Origin: Pseudomonas sp. UBA1879
Lineage (GTDB): Bacteria; Pseudomonadota; Gammaproteobacteria; Pseudomonadales; Pseudomonadaceae
NCBI RefSeq assembly: GCF_002338065.1
Contig: NZ_DDHJ01000015.1
Location: 186,001 to 250,000 of the forward strand
Length of the DNA: 64,000 nt
Direction of reading: 5' to 3'
The translations under genes and the position numbers were made by a program. The notes beneath the pieces are model-generated. The model was given only the letters and a program-made list of their open reading frames with translations, did no database searches and was not told the origin of the DNA. Below are positions 15,586 through 23,974 of this stretch, piece by piece. Positions within the stretch are counted from its first letter, which is position 1; the number at the start of each line of letters is the position of its first letter.

Positions 15586-16437
15586 ATGGCAGTACTGCAG
15601 CAAACCACCGTGGATTCCCTGAAAAGCGCCGAAGCCGAGCTGTCCGCCGCCTGGCGCGCGGATCTGGAGGCGAGTGGTGCGGCGCGCAATCTGAAAGCGG
15701 ACGACGTCGAGCAACAGACCAGGGAGTTCCTTCGTCTGTTGACGTCCGTCCTCGAAAAAGGCGGCTCGCAAAATATCACCACCGCCGAGTGGGACGAAGC
15801 CCGCCAATTCCTCGAAAAACTGTCTCATCAGCGCGCACTGGCCGGTCAGGATTCCCAGCAGACCGCCAGCTTCATCTTTGCGCTCAAAGGCCCGATATTC
15901 GCGCTGCTGCAAAAACAGTACGGTGACAGCCCGACCCTGCTGACCGAGCAGCTGTGGGAAGTCTCCCAGCTGTTGGACGTGCTGGGCATGCACACCATCC
16001 GTACCTTCCAGAAGTCCCGCGAGTCGGTGATCAAGCGTCAGCAGGAAGAATTGCTGGAGCTGTCGACGCCTGTGGTCAAGCTGTGGGAAGGCGTGCTGGC
16101 GCTGCCGATGATTGGCACGCTGGATTCGCAGCGCACCCAGGTGGTGATGGAATCGCTGCTGCAACGCATCGTCGACACCGGCTCTGAAATCGCGATCATC
16201 GACATCACCGGCGTGCCGACTGTAGACACCCTGGTCGCGCAGCATCTGCTGAAAACCGTGACCGCGATTCGCCTGATGGGTGCCGATTGCATCATCAGCG
16301 GCGTGCGTCCGCAAATTGCCCAGACCATCGTGCACCTCGGCCTGGACCTGCAAGGCGTGGTCACCAAAGCCAATCTGGCCGATGCGCTGTCGCTGGCCTT
16401 GCGCCGTCTGGGCCTGTGCGTCACCAAGGCGGTATAA
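15586..16437 (+). CDS. RsbR-type stressosome STAS protein
   Basis: The 283-residue protein has an N-terminal helical sensor-like domain (about residues 1-155) of the RsbRD_N type and a C-terminal STAS domain (about 160-275). The STAS segment DITGVPTVDTLVAQHLLKT carries Thr215, and RPQIAQT carries Thr247; both line up with the two phosphorylated threonines of Bacillus RsbRA. In stressosomes, RsbR with RsbS forms the large shell that holds the RsbT kinase. Start ATG 15586 lies after AGGAGCC; longer in-frame starts lack a ribosome-binding site. It is the first gene of a collinear cluster reaching 26368. Confidence 0.9.
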   Translation: MAVLQQTTVDSLKSAEAELSAAWRADLEASGAARNLKADDVEQQTREFLRLLTSVLEKGGSQNITTAEWDEARQFLEKLSHQRALAGQDSQQTASFIFALKGPIFALLQKQYGDSPTLLTEQLWEVSQLLDVLGMHTIRTFQKSRESVIKRQQEELLELSTPVVKLWEGVLALPMIGTLDSQRTQVVMESLLQRIVDTGSEIAIIDITGVPTVDTLVAQHLLKTVTAIRLMGADCIISGVRPQIAQTIVHLGLDLQGVVTKANLADALSLALRRLGLCVTKAV

Positions 16438-16441
16438 GCCC

Positions 16442-16804
16442 ATGGAACGGATTCCTATTCTGCAGATGGGTGACTTTCTGCTGGTCACCATTCAAGTCGA
16501 CATGCACGACCAGCTGGCGCTGACGTTGCAGGACGACCTGTCCGAACGCATCAGCAAGACCTCCGCGCGCGGCGTGCTGATCGACATTTCGGCGCTGGAC
16601 ATGGTCGATTCGTTCATCGGTCGCATGATCGGCATGATTTCCGGCCTGTCGCGCATCATGGACGCCGAAACCGTGCTGGTGGGTATGCAGCCCGCCGTGG
16701 CGATCACCCTGGTGGAGTTGGGCATGACGTTGCCGGGCGTGAGTACGGCGCTCAACGTCGAGCGCGGCATGACGCTGTTGCGTGAGCGGGCCTATTCCCA
16801 ATGA
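16442..16804 (+). CDS. RsbS-type STAS protein (stressosome core)
   Basis: The 120-residue protein is a single STAS domain. Its phosphorylation site, ALDMVDSFIGR, keeps the serine (Ser57) that corresponds to Ser59 of Bacillus RsbS. It would form the core with RsbR and sequester the RsbT kinase until phosphorylated. It begins 4 bases after RsbR stops and its final bases overlap the RsbT start (ATGA, 16801-16804), indicating translational coupling of the switch components. Confidence 0.9.
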   Translation: MERIPILQMGDFLLVTIQVDMHDQLALTLQDDLSERISKTSARGVLIDISALDMVDSFIGRMIGMISGLSRIMDAETVLVGMQPAVAITLVELGMTLPGVSTALNVERGMTLLRERAYSQ

Positions 16805-17205
16805 ACGTGCGCAGCAGCGGCACTCAAGGCATTCACATCGAACAGGACGTGGTGCTGGCGCGGCAGTCGGCGCGCAAGCTGGCCCAGGACTGTGGCATGC
16901 GGCTGATCGACCTGACCAAACTGGTGACCGCGGTCAGTGAGTTGGCGCGTAACACCATGGTCTATGGCGGTGGTGGCGACATGGATTGGGCAATTGTCGA
17001 AGAAGGCATGCGGACCGGTGTGCGGTTGACCTTTCGCGACGAAGGCCCCGGCATCCCGGACCTGAAACTGGCGATGACCGATGGCTGGACGTCCGGTGGG
17101 GGCCTCGGCTTGGGATTGACCGGTGCCAAGCGCCTGGTCGATGACTTTGAACTCGATACAGCGCCAGGCGCAGGTACCCGTGTGACGATCTGCAAATGGA
17201 CGTGA
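16801..17205 (+). CDS. RsbT-type serine/threonine kinase (anti-sigma-factor-like)
   Basis: The 134-residue protein has a GHKL ATPase/kinase fold: N-box SELARNTMVYGGGG, G1 box DEGPGI and G2 box GLGLGLTGAKRL. RsbT phosphorylates the STAS proteins RsbR and RsbS and, when released, activates a downstream partner. In Bacillus that partner is the phosphatase RsbU; no RsbU or alternative sigma factor is encoded here, so the output is probably one of the following kinases. Confidence 0.9.
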   Translation: MNVRSSGTQGIHIEQDVVLARQSARKLAQDCGMRLIDLTKLVTAVSELARNTMVYGGGGDMDWAIVEEGMRTGVRLTFRDEGPGIPDLKLAMTDGWTSGGGLGLGLTGAKRLVDDFELDTAPGAGTRVTICKWT

Positions 17206-18209
17206 GATTGCCCAGCAGCCTGACGCAAGTCCTGGCGATCGAGGACGCGAGTCAGGTAGGCCATGCACGGCGCATCGCGCAAAAGCTCGCCGAGCAACTC
17301 GGCTTCGACGCCACGGATTCCGGGCGTGTGGCGTTGGTGGTCACCGAAGTCGCCAGCAATATCCTCAAGCACGCCAGCAATGGCGAGCTGCACCTGCGCG
17401 CGCTGCCGGGCGCAGTGCCGGGCCTCGAAGTCATCGCCATCGACCGTGGACAGGGGTTCGACGTCGACGATTGCATGGCCGATGGCTTCTCGACCCGTGG
17501 CACGCAAGGGATCGGCCTGGGCGCGATGCTGCGTCAGGCGCAAGTGTTCGATGTCCACACCGACAGCCGCGGAACCGTGTTGCTGACCCGGTTTTATCCC
17601 CGTCAGGCGGCGGTCAAGGACCTGCGGCTGGGCATCAGCCAACATTCATTGCACGGTGACCCGGCCTGCGGCGATGCCTGGGAAGTGGCTATCCACGACC
17701 AGCAATTGAGCATCCTCATGATCGACGGCCTGGGTCACGGTCCGGAGGCTGAACACGCGGCCAAGTCAGGCTGTGGCGCCTTTGGCCGTCAGCCTTTCGC
17801 CGATCCGCTGGTGCTACTGGGCGACATGCACCACGACATGCGCGGCACCCGTGGCGGCGCCGTGGCCCTCGTGCAGTTCGACGGGGCGCAGGATCATCTG
17901 CGCTTCATCGGCATCGGCAACATCGGCGCAACCTTGATCGGCGAGGACAAAACCCGGGGCCTGGCGTCGCACCCCGGCATCGTCGGCCTGCAATACCGGA
18001 AGGTGCCGACGGTGAATTATCCCCAGATCGCCGGACAGCTTTTAATTCTGTACAGCGACGGCCTGCAATCGCGTTGGAATCTTCGCGATTATCCAGGTCT
18101 GATGTATCGACACCCGGCCATTATCGCGGCAGTGCTGCATCGCGATTTCTGCCGGGGCACGGATGACGTAACGGTATTGGTGATGGCTCTGGAGACGCTC
18201 GATGACTGA
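17196..18209 (+). CDS. RsbX-like phosphatase with an N-terminal ATPase domain
   Basis: The 337-residue protein has two parts. Residues about 10-135 form a second GHKL-type domain: N-box TEVASNILKHA, G1 DRGQGF, G2 GTQGIGLGAM. Residues about 145-335 form a SpoIIE/PP2C-type phosphatase with DGLGHG, GNIG, SDG and DDVT metal-binding motifs. RsbX phosphatases reset stressosomes by dephosphorylating RsbR and RsbS. The fusion of a kinase-like domain to the phosphatase makes a larger protein than Bacillus RsbX (about 200 residues). It overlaps rsbT by 10 bases and the next gene by 8. Confidence 0.87.
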   Translation: MDVRLPSSLTQVLAIEDASQVGHARRIAQKLAEQLGFDATDSGRVALVVTEVASNILKHASNGELHLRALPGAVPGLEVIAIDRGQGFDVDDCMADGFSTRGTQGIGLGAMLRQAQVFDVHTDSRGTVLLTRFYPRQAAVKDLRLGISQHSLHGDPACGDAWEVAIHDQQLSILMIDGLGHGPEAEHAAKSGCGAFGRQPFADPLVLLGDMHHDMRGTRGGAVALVQFDGAQDHLRFIGIGNIGATLIGEDKTRGLASHPGIVGLQYRKVPTVNYPQIAGQLLILYSDGLQSRWNLRDYPGLMYRHPAIIAAVLHRDFCRGTDDVTVLVMALETLDD

Positions 18210-19077
18210 CAATCCGATCCATGGCGCGCCTTCGGAGTCGGCAGAGCTGAAGCAATTGCGCGATGAGGCCGACGCGCTGCGTGCGGAACTGGATGAAACC
18301 AACCAGGGCGTACTGGCCCTCTACGCCGAACTCGACACCCAGGCTGAACAGCTGCGCCAGGCGTCCGACCTCAAAAGCCGCTTTCTGTCGTACATGAGCC
18401 ATGAATTCCGTACGCCGCTGGGCTCGATCCTGAGCATCGCCAGCCTGTTGAGCGATGAACTCGATGGGCCCCTCAGTCCGGAACAGCACAAGCAGGTCAG
18501 CTTCGTCAGCACCGCTGCCCGGGAGCTGAGCGACATGGTCGACGACCTGTTGGACCTGGCCAAAATCGAAGCGGGGCGCATCAGCATTTCCCCGGCCTGG
18601 TTCGACATGTTCGACCTGTTTTCGGCCCTGCGCGGCATGTTCAGGCCTATCGTCGACACCTCGGCGGTGGACCTGATTTTCGAAGAGCCGGTGGGCTTGC
18701 CCAAGCTCTACACCGATGACAAGAAGCTTGCCCAGATCCTGCGTAATTTCATTTCCAACTCGTTGAAGTTCACCCAGCGGGGGGAAGTGCGCGTGTCTGC
18801 GCGGCTCGAAGGCGAGCAGCATGTGCGCTTCGCCGTCACCGACACCGGGATCGGCATCCCGCCGGAACTGCATGGCGCGCTGTTCGAAGACTTCGCGCAG
18901 GTCGATTCGCCGCTGCAAAAACGCCTGCGCGGCACCGGTCTGGGGTTGTCGTTGTGCAAGCGGTTCGCGCAGTTGCTGGGTGGCCGCGTGGGCCTCGAAA
19001 GCCAGCCGGGGGTAGGTTCGACGTTTTACGTGGTGATTCCGCTAGCGTTAGCGCAGGAGCATGGCGATGAAAGGTGA
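18202..19077 (+). CDS. Cytoplasmic sensor histidine kinase
   Basis: The 291-residue protein lacks membrane segments. It has an N-terminal coiled coil (about residues 10-60), then HisKA with phospho-accepting His67 in SYMSHEFRTPLG, and a HATPase_c domain (NFISNSLKFT, DTGIGIP, GTGLGLSLCKRF). It carries no recognisable sensory domain, so its activity is likely controlled by partner proteins, for example RsbT released from the stressosome. It overlaps the phosphatase gene upstream and the hybrid kinase downstream, in keeping with coupled translation. Confidence 0.9.
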   Translation: MTDNPIHGAPSESAELKQLRDEADALRAELDETNQGVLALYAELDTQAEQLRQASDLKSRFLSYMSHEFRTPLGSILSIASLLSDELDGPLSPEQHKQVSFVSTAARELSDMVDDLLDLAKIEAGRISISPAWFDMFDLFSALRGMFRPIVDTSAVDLIFEEPVGLPKLYTDDKKLAQILRNFISNSLKFTQRGEVRVSARLEGEQHVRFAVTDTGIGIPPELHGALFEDFAQVDSPLQKRLRGTGLGLSLCKRFAQLLGGRVGLESQPGVGSTFYVVIPLALAQEHGDER

Positions 19078-21007
19078 GACCCGCCTGCTGATCGTCGACG
19101 ACAACACGGCCACCCGCTACGCCCTGCGCCGCCGCATGGAGCGCCAGGGCTTTCTTGTCGAGGAAGCGGGCACCGGCACCGAAGGCCTGGCGCTGATCGC
19201 CGCACAGATTCCGGACGCATTGATCCTCGACGTCAACCTGCCGGACATGAGCGGTTTCGACATTGTCCGCCAGCTGCGCAGCGAGGCACGTACCGCGTTG
19301 TTGCCGGTGGTGCACGTCTCAGCGGCCTCCATCCAGACCGGCGACATTGTCACCGGGCTCGAAGCCGGCGCCGATGCGTATCTGGTGCACCCGGTGGACC
19401 CGGACGTGCTGCTGGCGACCCTGCGCACGCTGCTGCGGGTTCGCGACACTGAATTTGCCCTGCGTGACAGCGAGGACCGTTTCCGCGAGATTTTCGTCAA
19501 CGTGTCGGCGCCCATCGCGGTCATTGACGGTGACCTCAAGGTTCACGAATGCAATCACGCGTTCGCCCGCCTGATCGCTTCTGGCCCGGTGCAAGACACG
19601 GTGCTGGAATGTTTCACCGACGATCAGACCCTGGCCATCGCCGGGCTCAGGGACGCGCTGTCAGCGGGCGAGCGCTGGAAAGGCGTGTTGAGCATGCGCG
19701 TGCAGGGCGAAGTGCGCGAGACCGAGTGGCAGGTGTCGCCGTATCGCGTCGAAGGCCTGAGCCTGGTGTTCATCGAGGACGTCACTGAGCACCGGCGTCG
19801 CGAGCAGTCACACCTTCAAAAGCTCGACACCGTCAGCACGCAACTGGCCCACGAGGTGGCTGAACGCGCGCGAACCGAAGCGCAGCTGCTGCAAGCGCAG
19901 AAAATGGACGCCATCGGCAAACTCACCGGCGGCATTGCCCATGACTTCAACAACCTGCTGACGGGCATCGTCACGGGATTGGAGCTGATCAAGAAACGCA
20001 CCGAAGACCATCGTCTGGAGAAGGTGATGACCTATGCCGACGCTGCCCTGGCCTCGGCAAAAAGCGCGGCCAGTCTGACCCACCGCTTGCTGGCCTTTGC
20101 CCGCCAACAGCCCCTCGACACACGCCCTACAGACGTCAATCAGTACGTCCGCTCGCTGGAAGATCTGCTCAGCCGGACCATCGGCAAGCGCATCGTCCTG
20201 ACCCTTGAACTGACCTCTCGCAGCGCGGTGGCGATGGTCGATGCCGGGCAGCTGGAAAGCGCAGTCCTCAATCTGGTGATCAACGCGCGGGATGCATTGC
20301 CGGAGGGTGGCCAGATCTGGATCAGCACCTACGAAGCCTATTCCCAGGGCAATTCGCGTCTGGACGACGGGCCGTACATCGCGCTGACGGTGCGCGACGA
20401 CGGGGTGGGCATCGAGCATCACCTCCTCGACAAAGTCTTCGACCCGTTCTTCACCACCAAGCCCATCGGCGAAGGCACCGGGCTCGGGCTGTCGACCATC
20501 TACGGGTTCGCCCGGCAGTCTGGCGGCGACGTGAACATTCGCAGCGTCGTCGGCCACGGCACCGAAGTGACGCTGATGCTGCCTGCCGCTCTGGACCAGA
20601 CCGTCGAACCGCCCGCCGCGCCCGAGAGCGCGGAGCTGGGTGCCGGGGAGCACGTGCTGATCGTCGAAGACACCGCCTCAGTGCGCATGTTCGTCAACGA
20701 AATCCTCACCGACGCCGGGTACCGCTGCACCCAGGCAGCGGATGTCGCGACGGCGCTGGAACTCCTTGAGCACGATACGACCATCGACCTGCTGCTGACG
20801 GATGTGGGCATGCCGCAAATGAACGGCCGTGAACTGGCCCAGCGTCTGCGTGCATGGCGACCGAACGTGCCGGTGTTGTTCATGACCGGCTATGCCGAGA
20901 ACGCGCTGAACCGACAGCATTTTCTCGGCGATGGCATGGACATGATTACCAAACCGTTTCAGTTGGTGGAATTTCTCGGGAAGGTGAGGGCGATACTGGA
21001 CACGTGA
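19067..21007 (+). CDS. REC-PAS-histidine kinase-REC hybrid sensor kinase
   Basis: Start ATG 19067 lies 7 bases after AGGAG inside the end of the previous gene; the ATG at 19061 is too close to that site. The 646 residues contain a REC domain (about 5-125, acceptor Asp55 in LILDVNLPDM), a PAS domain (about 140-245), HisKA with His292 in GGIAHDFNNLL, a HATPase_c domain (about 350-500), and a C-terminal REC domain (LLLTDVGMPQMNG acceptor). In the first REC the usual conserved lysine is replaced by histidine (His108 in YLVHPVD), which may alter its phosphorylation. It is a soluble phosphorelay node next to the stressosome and phytochrome genes. Confidence 0.9.
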   Translation: MKGETRLLIVDDNTATRYALRRRMERQGFLVEEAGTGTEGLALIAAQIPDALILDVNLPDMSGFDIVRQLRSEARTALLPVVHVSAASIQTGDIVTGLEAGADAYLVHPVDPDVLLATLRTLLRVRDTEFALRDSEDRFREIFVNVSAPIAVIDGDLKVHECNHAFARLIASGPVQDTVLECFTDDQTLAIAGLRDALSAGERWKGVLSMRVQGEVRETEWQVSPYRVEGLSLVFIEDVTEHRRREQSHLQKLDTVSTQLAHEVAERARTEAQLLQAQKMDAIGKLTGGIAHDFNNLLTGIVTGLELIKKRTEDHRLEKVMTYADAALASAKSAASLTHRLLAFARQQPLDTRPTDVNQYVRSLEDLLSRTIGKRIVLTLELTSRSAVAMVDAGQLESAVLNLVINARDALPEGGQIWISTYEAYSQGNSRLDDGPYIALTVRDDGVGIEHHLLDKVFDPFFTTKPIGEGTGLGLSTIYGFARQSGGDVNIRSVVGHGTEVTLMLPAALDQTVEPPAAPESAELGAGEHVLIVEDTASVRMFVNEILTDAGYRCTQAADVATALELLEHDTTIDLLLTDVGMPQMNGRELAQRLRAWRPNVPVLFMTGYAENALNRQHFLGDGMDMITKPFQLVEFLGKVRAILDT

Positions 21008-21158
21008 CGCCTTGTTTTCAGACTGTTTTTTTGCAACAACCAACCAATGCTCTCAAGATTTTTGTTACTGTTTACGCCAATTCATTTTCGTGCCAATCGC
21101 TCGGCACCCACCTTTGGCGAGCATTCGTGTGATGCGTCGGGGTGAAGGAGATCTCGTT

Positions 21159-23414
21159 TTGACCGTCAGCCCGGAACTTCACCAAAGCGCAATCGACAAC
21201 TGCGCCCGTGAACCGATCCAGATTCCCGGCAGTATCCAGCCGCAGGGCTTCTTGATTGTCATTGATGAGACGTCGATGACCATCGTGCAAGTCAGTGCAA
21301 ACGTCAGCACGTGGCTGGACATGACCCCGGACTCGCTGATTGGCGCACCGCTTTCGCGCGTGCTGGATGACTGCCCGTCGTTGCTCGATCAGCTCGCCGC
21401 GTTGCCCGAGGACGACCAGAACCCGTTCCATGTCGGCGATGTACGGTTCCTCGAAGGATCCCGCGCCGGCAAGCCGATGGCGATGATGGTGCATCGTCAC
21501 GACCGCGTCCTGCTCGCCGAATTCGAGCCCGCCAGCGACATGGGTTCGGCTTATGGCACGGTGTATCCGCTGATGCGTACGTTCATCAGTCAGATGGAGG
21601 AGAGCGAATCCATCGAGGCGCTGAGCGAGCGCTCGGTGAACGAAGTCAAGCGCCTCACCGGTTTCGGCCGGGTCAAGGCTTACCGATTCGACGCCGACGG
21701 CAACGGGCTGGTGAACGCCGAGGTGGCCGACGAGGGCTATCCGACGTATCTGGGGCTCAGTTTTCCGGGCAGCGACATTCCTGCTCAGGCCCGTGCGTTG
21801 TACCTGGCCAACCGCATCCGCGTCATTGAAGATGCCAACTATCAGCCTTCGCCATTGGTGCCGGTGAACAACCCTGTCACCGGAGCGCCGCTGGACCTCA
21901 GTTTCGCCACCTTGCGCAGCGTGTCTCCGGTGCATCTGCAGTACATGCGCAACATGCAGACGCTGGCGTCGATGTCGATCTCCATCGTGGTGCGCGGTCG
22001 GTTATGGGGGCTGATTTCTTGCCACCACTCGACGCCACGCGCGGTCAGCTTCCAGACCCGCACGGCTTGCGAACTGCTCGGTAGCGTCCTGTCGCTGCAG
22101 ATCGAAACCAAGGAAGCCCAGGCCAAGACTCAGCGCATGCTGGTGCTGCGACGCCATATCGTGCAGATGCTGGCGGCGATGGCCGACCTGGACAGCGTGA
22201 CAGGTGGCCTACGGTCCATGCCCGAGGTGCTGCTGGCCTTCGTCGGCGCGAGCGGCGCCGCGGTGATCTCGGAATCCACCCTGGACGTCTACGGCGAAAC
22301 GCCCCACCGCGAGAAGATCCATGCCCTGACCGACTGGCTGAGTAAACGTGGCACTCACGACGTGTTCAAGTCCGAGAATGTGAGTCGTGACATTCCGGAG
22401 TTGCCGACGCTGGCGGAATCGGTAAGCGGCGTGCTGGCCATGGCGATTTCCGAGCTGCATTCGAACTTCATCATCTGGTTCCGTCCTGAACAGACGCGGG
22501 TGGTGACCTGGGCCGGCAAGCCGGAGAAAATCATCAACGACAGCGGCTCCCTGAACCCGCGCGACAGCTTCGCGCGCTGGGAAGAGACCGTGCGCGGCTT
22601 CTCTCGGCCGTGGGACGAACTGGACATTGAAGGTGTCGTCGAGCTGCGGGCGGCGGTGCTTGGCATCGTGCTGCGCAAGGCCGAGGAAATGGCGGCGCTG
22701 GCCGAGGAGCTGAAAAAGTCCAACAAAGAACTCGAAGCCTTCTCGTACAGCGTGTCCCACGATCTGCGCGCTCCGCTGCGCCATATCGCCGGATACGCCG
22801 AGTTGCTCAGCGATATCGAAGGCAGCAAGTTATCCGAACGTGGCGTGCGATTTCTGGAAAACATCGGCGACTCTGCACGCTTCGCCGGGACGTTGGTCGA
22901 CAACCTGCTGAGCTTCTCGCAGATGGGCCGTTCGGCGATGCGCTTCTCCCAAGTCGACCTGACCGCCATGGTCGAATCGATCCGCCGCGAGATGCTGCCC
23001 GATTACGAAGGGCGCGACTTGCAATGGCGCATTCCCGAGCCGCTGCCGGTGGTGGTGGCCGACGCGGCATTCCTGCACCTGGCGATGCGCAATCTGCTGT
23101 CCAACGCCATCAAATACACCCGCACCCAAAGCGCGGCGGTGATCGAAATCGGCAGCTACCAGGAAGATAACGCCGTCGTGGTGTACATCCGCGACAACGG
23201 TGTGGGCTTCGACATGCAATACGCGGGTAAGCTGTTCGGCGTCTTCCAGCGTTTGCACCGCATGGAAGAATTCGAAGGCACCGGCATCGGTCTGGCCAGC
23301 GTGCGGCGCATCCTCGAACGGCATGACGGTTCGGTGTGGGCGCACGGCGAACTCGGGCAGGGAGCCACTTTCTATTTTGCGTTGCCCAAGCGCAGTCTCT
23401 CTGTAACCCTTTGA
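21159..23414 (+). CDS. bphP: Bacteriophytochrome photoreceptor histidine kinase
   Basis: The 751-residue protein, read from TTG 21159 (AAGGAG eight bases upstream), has PAS-GAF-PHY-HisKA-HATPase architecture. Cys15 in NCAREPIQIPGSIQPQG is the biliverdin-binding cysteine. The GAF domain keeps FPGSDIPAQAR (pyrrole-water Asp) and VHLQYMRNM (His). The PHY tongue is recognisable in WAGKP and LNPRDSF...W. The kinase domain has FSYSVSHDLRAPLRH (phospho-accepting His). It senses red/far-red light through biliverdin. No heme oxygenase gene (bphO) is in the window, so the chromophore must come from elsewhere. A 151-base AT-rich gap precedes the gene. Longer starts lack a ribosome-binding site. Confidence 0.92.
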   Translation: MTVSPELHQSAIDNCAREPIQIPGSIQPQGFLIVIDETSMTIVQVSANVSTWLDMTPDSLIGAPLSRVLDDCPSLLDQLAALPEDDQNPFHVGDVRFLEGSRAGKPMAMMVHRHDRVLLAEFEPASDMGSAYGTVYPLMRTFISQMEESESIEALSERSVNEVKRLTGFGRVKAYRFDADGNGLVNAEVADEGYPTYLGLSFPGSDIPAQARALYLANRIRVIEDANYQPSPLVPVNNPVTGAPLDLSFATLRSVSPVHLQYMRNMQTLASMSISIVVRGRLWGLISCHHSTPRAVSFQTRTACELLGSVLSLQIETKEAQAKTQRMLVLRRHIVQMLAAMADLDSVTGGLRSMPEVLLAFVGASGAAVISESTLDVYGETPHREKIHALTDWLSKRGTHDVFKSENVSRDIPELPTLAESVSGVLAMAISELHSNFIIWFRPEQTRVVTWAGKPEKIINDSGSLNPRDSFARWEETVRGFSRPWDELDIEGVVELRAAVLGIVLRKAEEMAALAEELKKSNKELEAFSYSVSHDLRAPLRHIAGYAELLSDIEGSKLSERGVRFLENIGDSARFAGTLVDNLLSFSQMGRSAMRFSQVDLTAMVESIRREMLPDYEGRDLQWRIPEPLPVVVADAAFLHLAMRNLLSNAIKYTRTQSAAVIEIGSYQEDNAVVVYIRDNGVGFDMQYAGKLFGVFQRLHRMEEFEGTGIGLASVRRILERHDGSVWAHGELGQGATFYFALPKRSLSVTL

Positions 23415-23433
23415 GTGTCCGAGGAGACGCCCA

Positions 23434-23895
23434 ATGCTGAAACCCATTCTTCTGGTGGAAGACAACCCCAATGATCTGGAGTTGACCCTCGTCGCGCTGG
23501 AGCGCAGCCAGTTGGCCAACGAGGTGATTGTCTTGCGCGATGGCGCCGAGGCGCTGGATTACCTCTTTCGGCGAAATGCCTACGCAGACCGCGACGCCGG
23601 CAACCCGGCGGTGCTGCTGCTGGACCTGAAACTGCCGAAAATCGACGGCCTCGAAGTGCTGAAAGCCATCCGCGAAACCGACGACCTGCGCAGCATTCCC
23701 GTGGTGATGCTGACCTCGTCTCGCGAAGAGCCTGATTTGCAGCGCGCGTATGCGCTGGGAGTGAACGCTTACGTGGTCAAGCCGGTCGAATTCAAGGAAT
23801 TCGTCTCGGCAATCTCCGACCTCGGGGTTTTCTGGGCCGTTCTCAACGAGCCGCCGCCCGGCTCCCTGCGACTGACACGCCGTCCGGGGTCCTGA
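23434..23895 (+). CDS. Stand-alone response regulator of the Rcp1/BphR type
   Basis: The 153-residue protein is a single receiver domain with the acidic pocket at LLVEDNPNDLEL, acceptor Asp64 in LLLDLKLPKIDG, and the lysine in YVVKPVEF. This longer-than-usual receiver, with a loop at RNAYADRDAGN, is typical of phytochrome partners. It starts 19 bases after bphP, preceded by GAGGAG, so it is the probable phosphate acceptor from BphP. It has no output domain and must act by protein interaction or phosphotransfer. Confidence 0.9.
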   Translation: MLKPILLVEDNPNDLELTLVALERSQLANEVIVLRDGAEALDYLFRRNAYADRDAGNPAVLLLDLKLPKIDGLEVLKAIRETDDLRSIPVVMLTSSREEPDLQRAYALGVNAYVVKPVEFKEFVSAISDLGVFWAVLNEPPPGSLRLTRRPGS

Positions 23896-23974
23896 GACAC
23901 CCCTTTCCCATGGCCTGATCCGTCCCGCGACACACCGGCGGCGAAGGCCTTTGCGCTCTACACGACGACTATTC

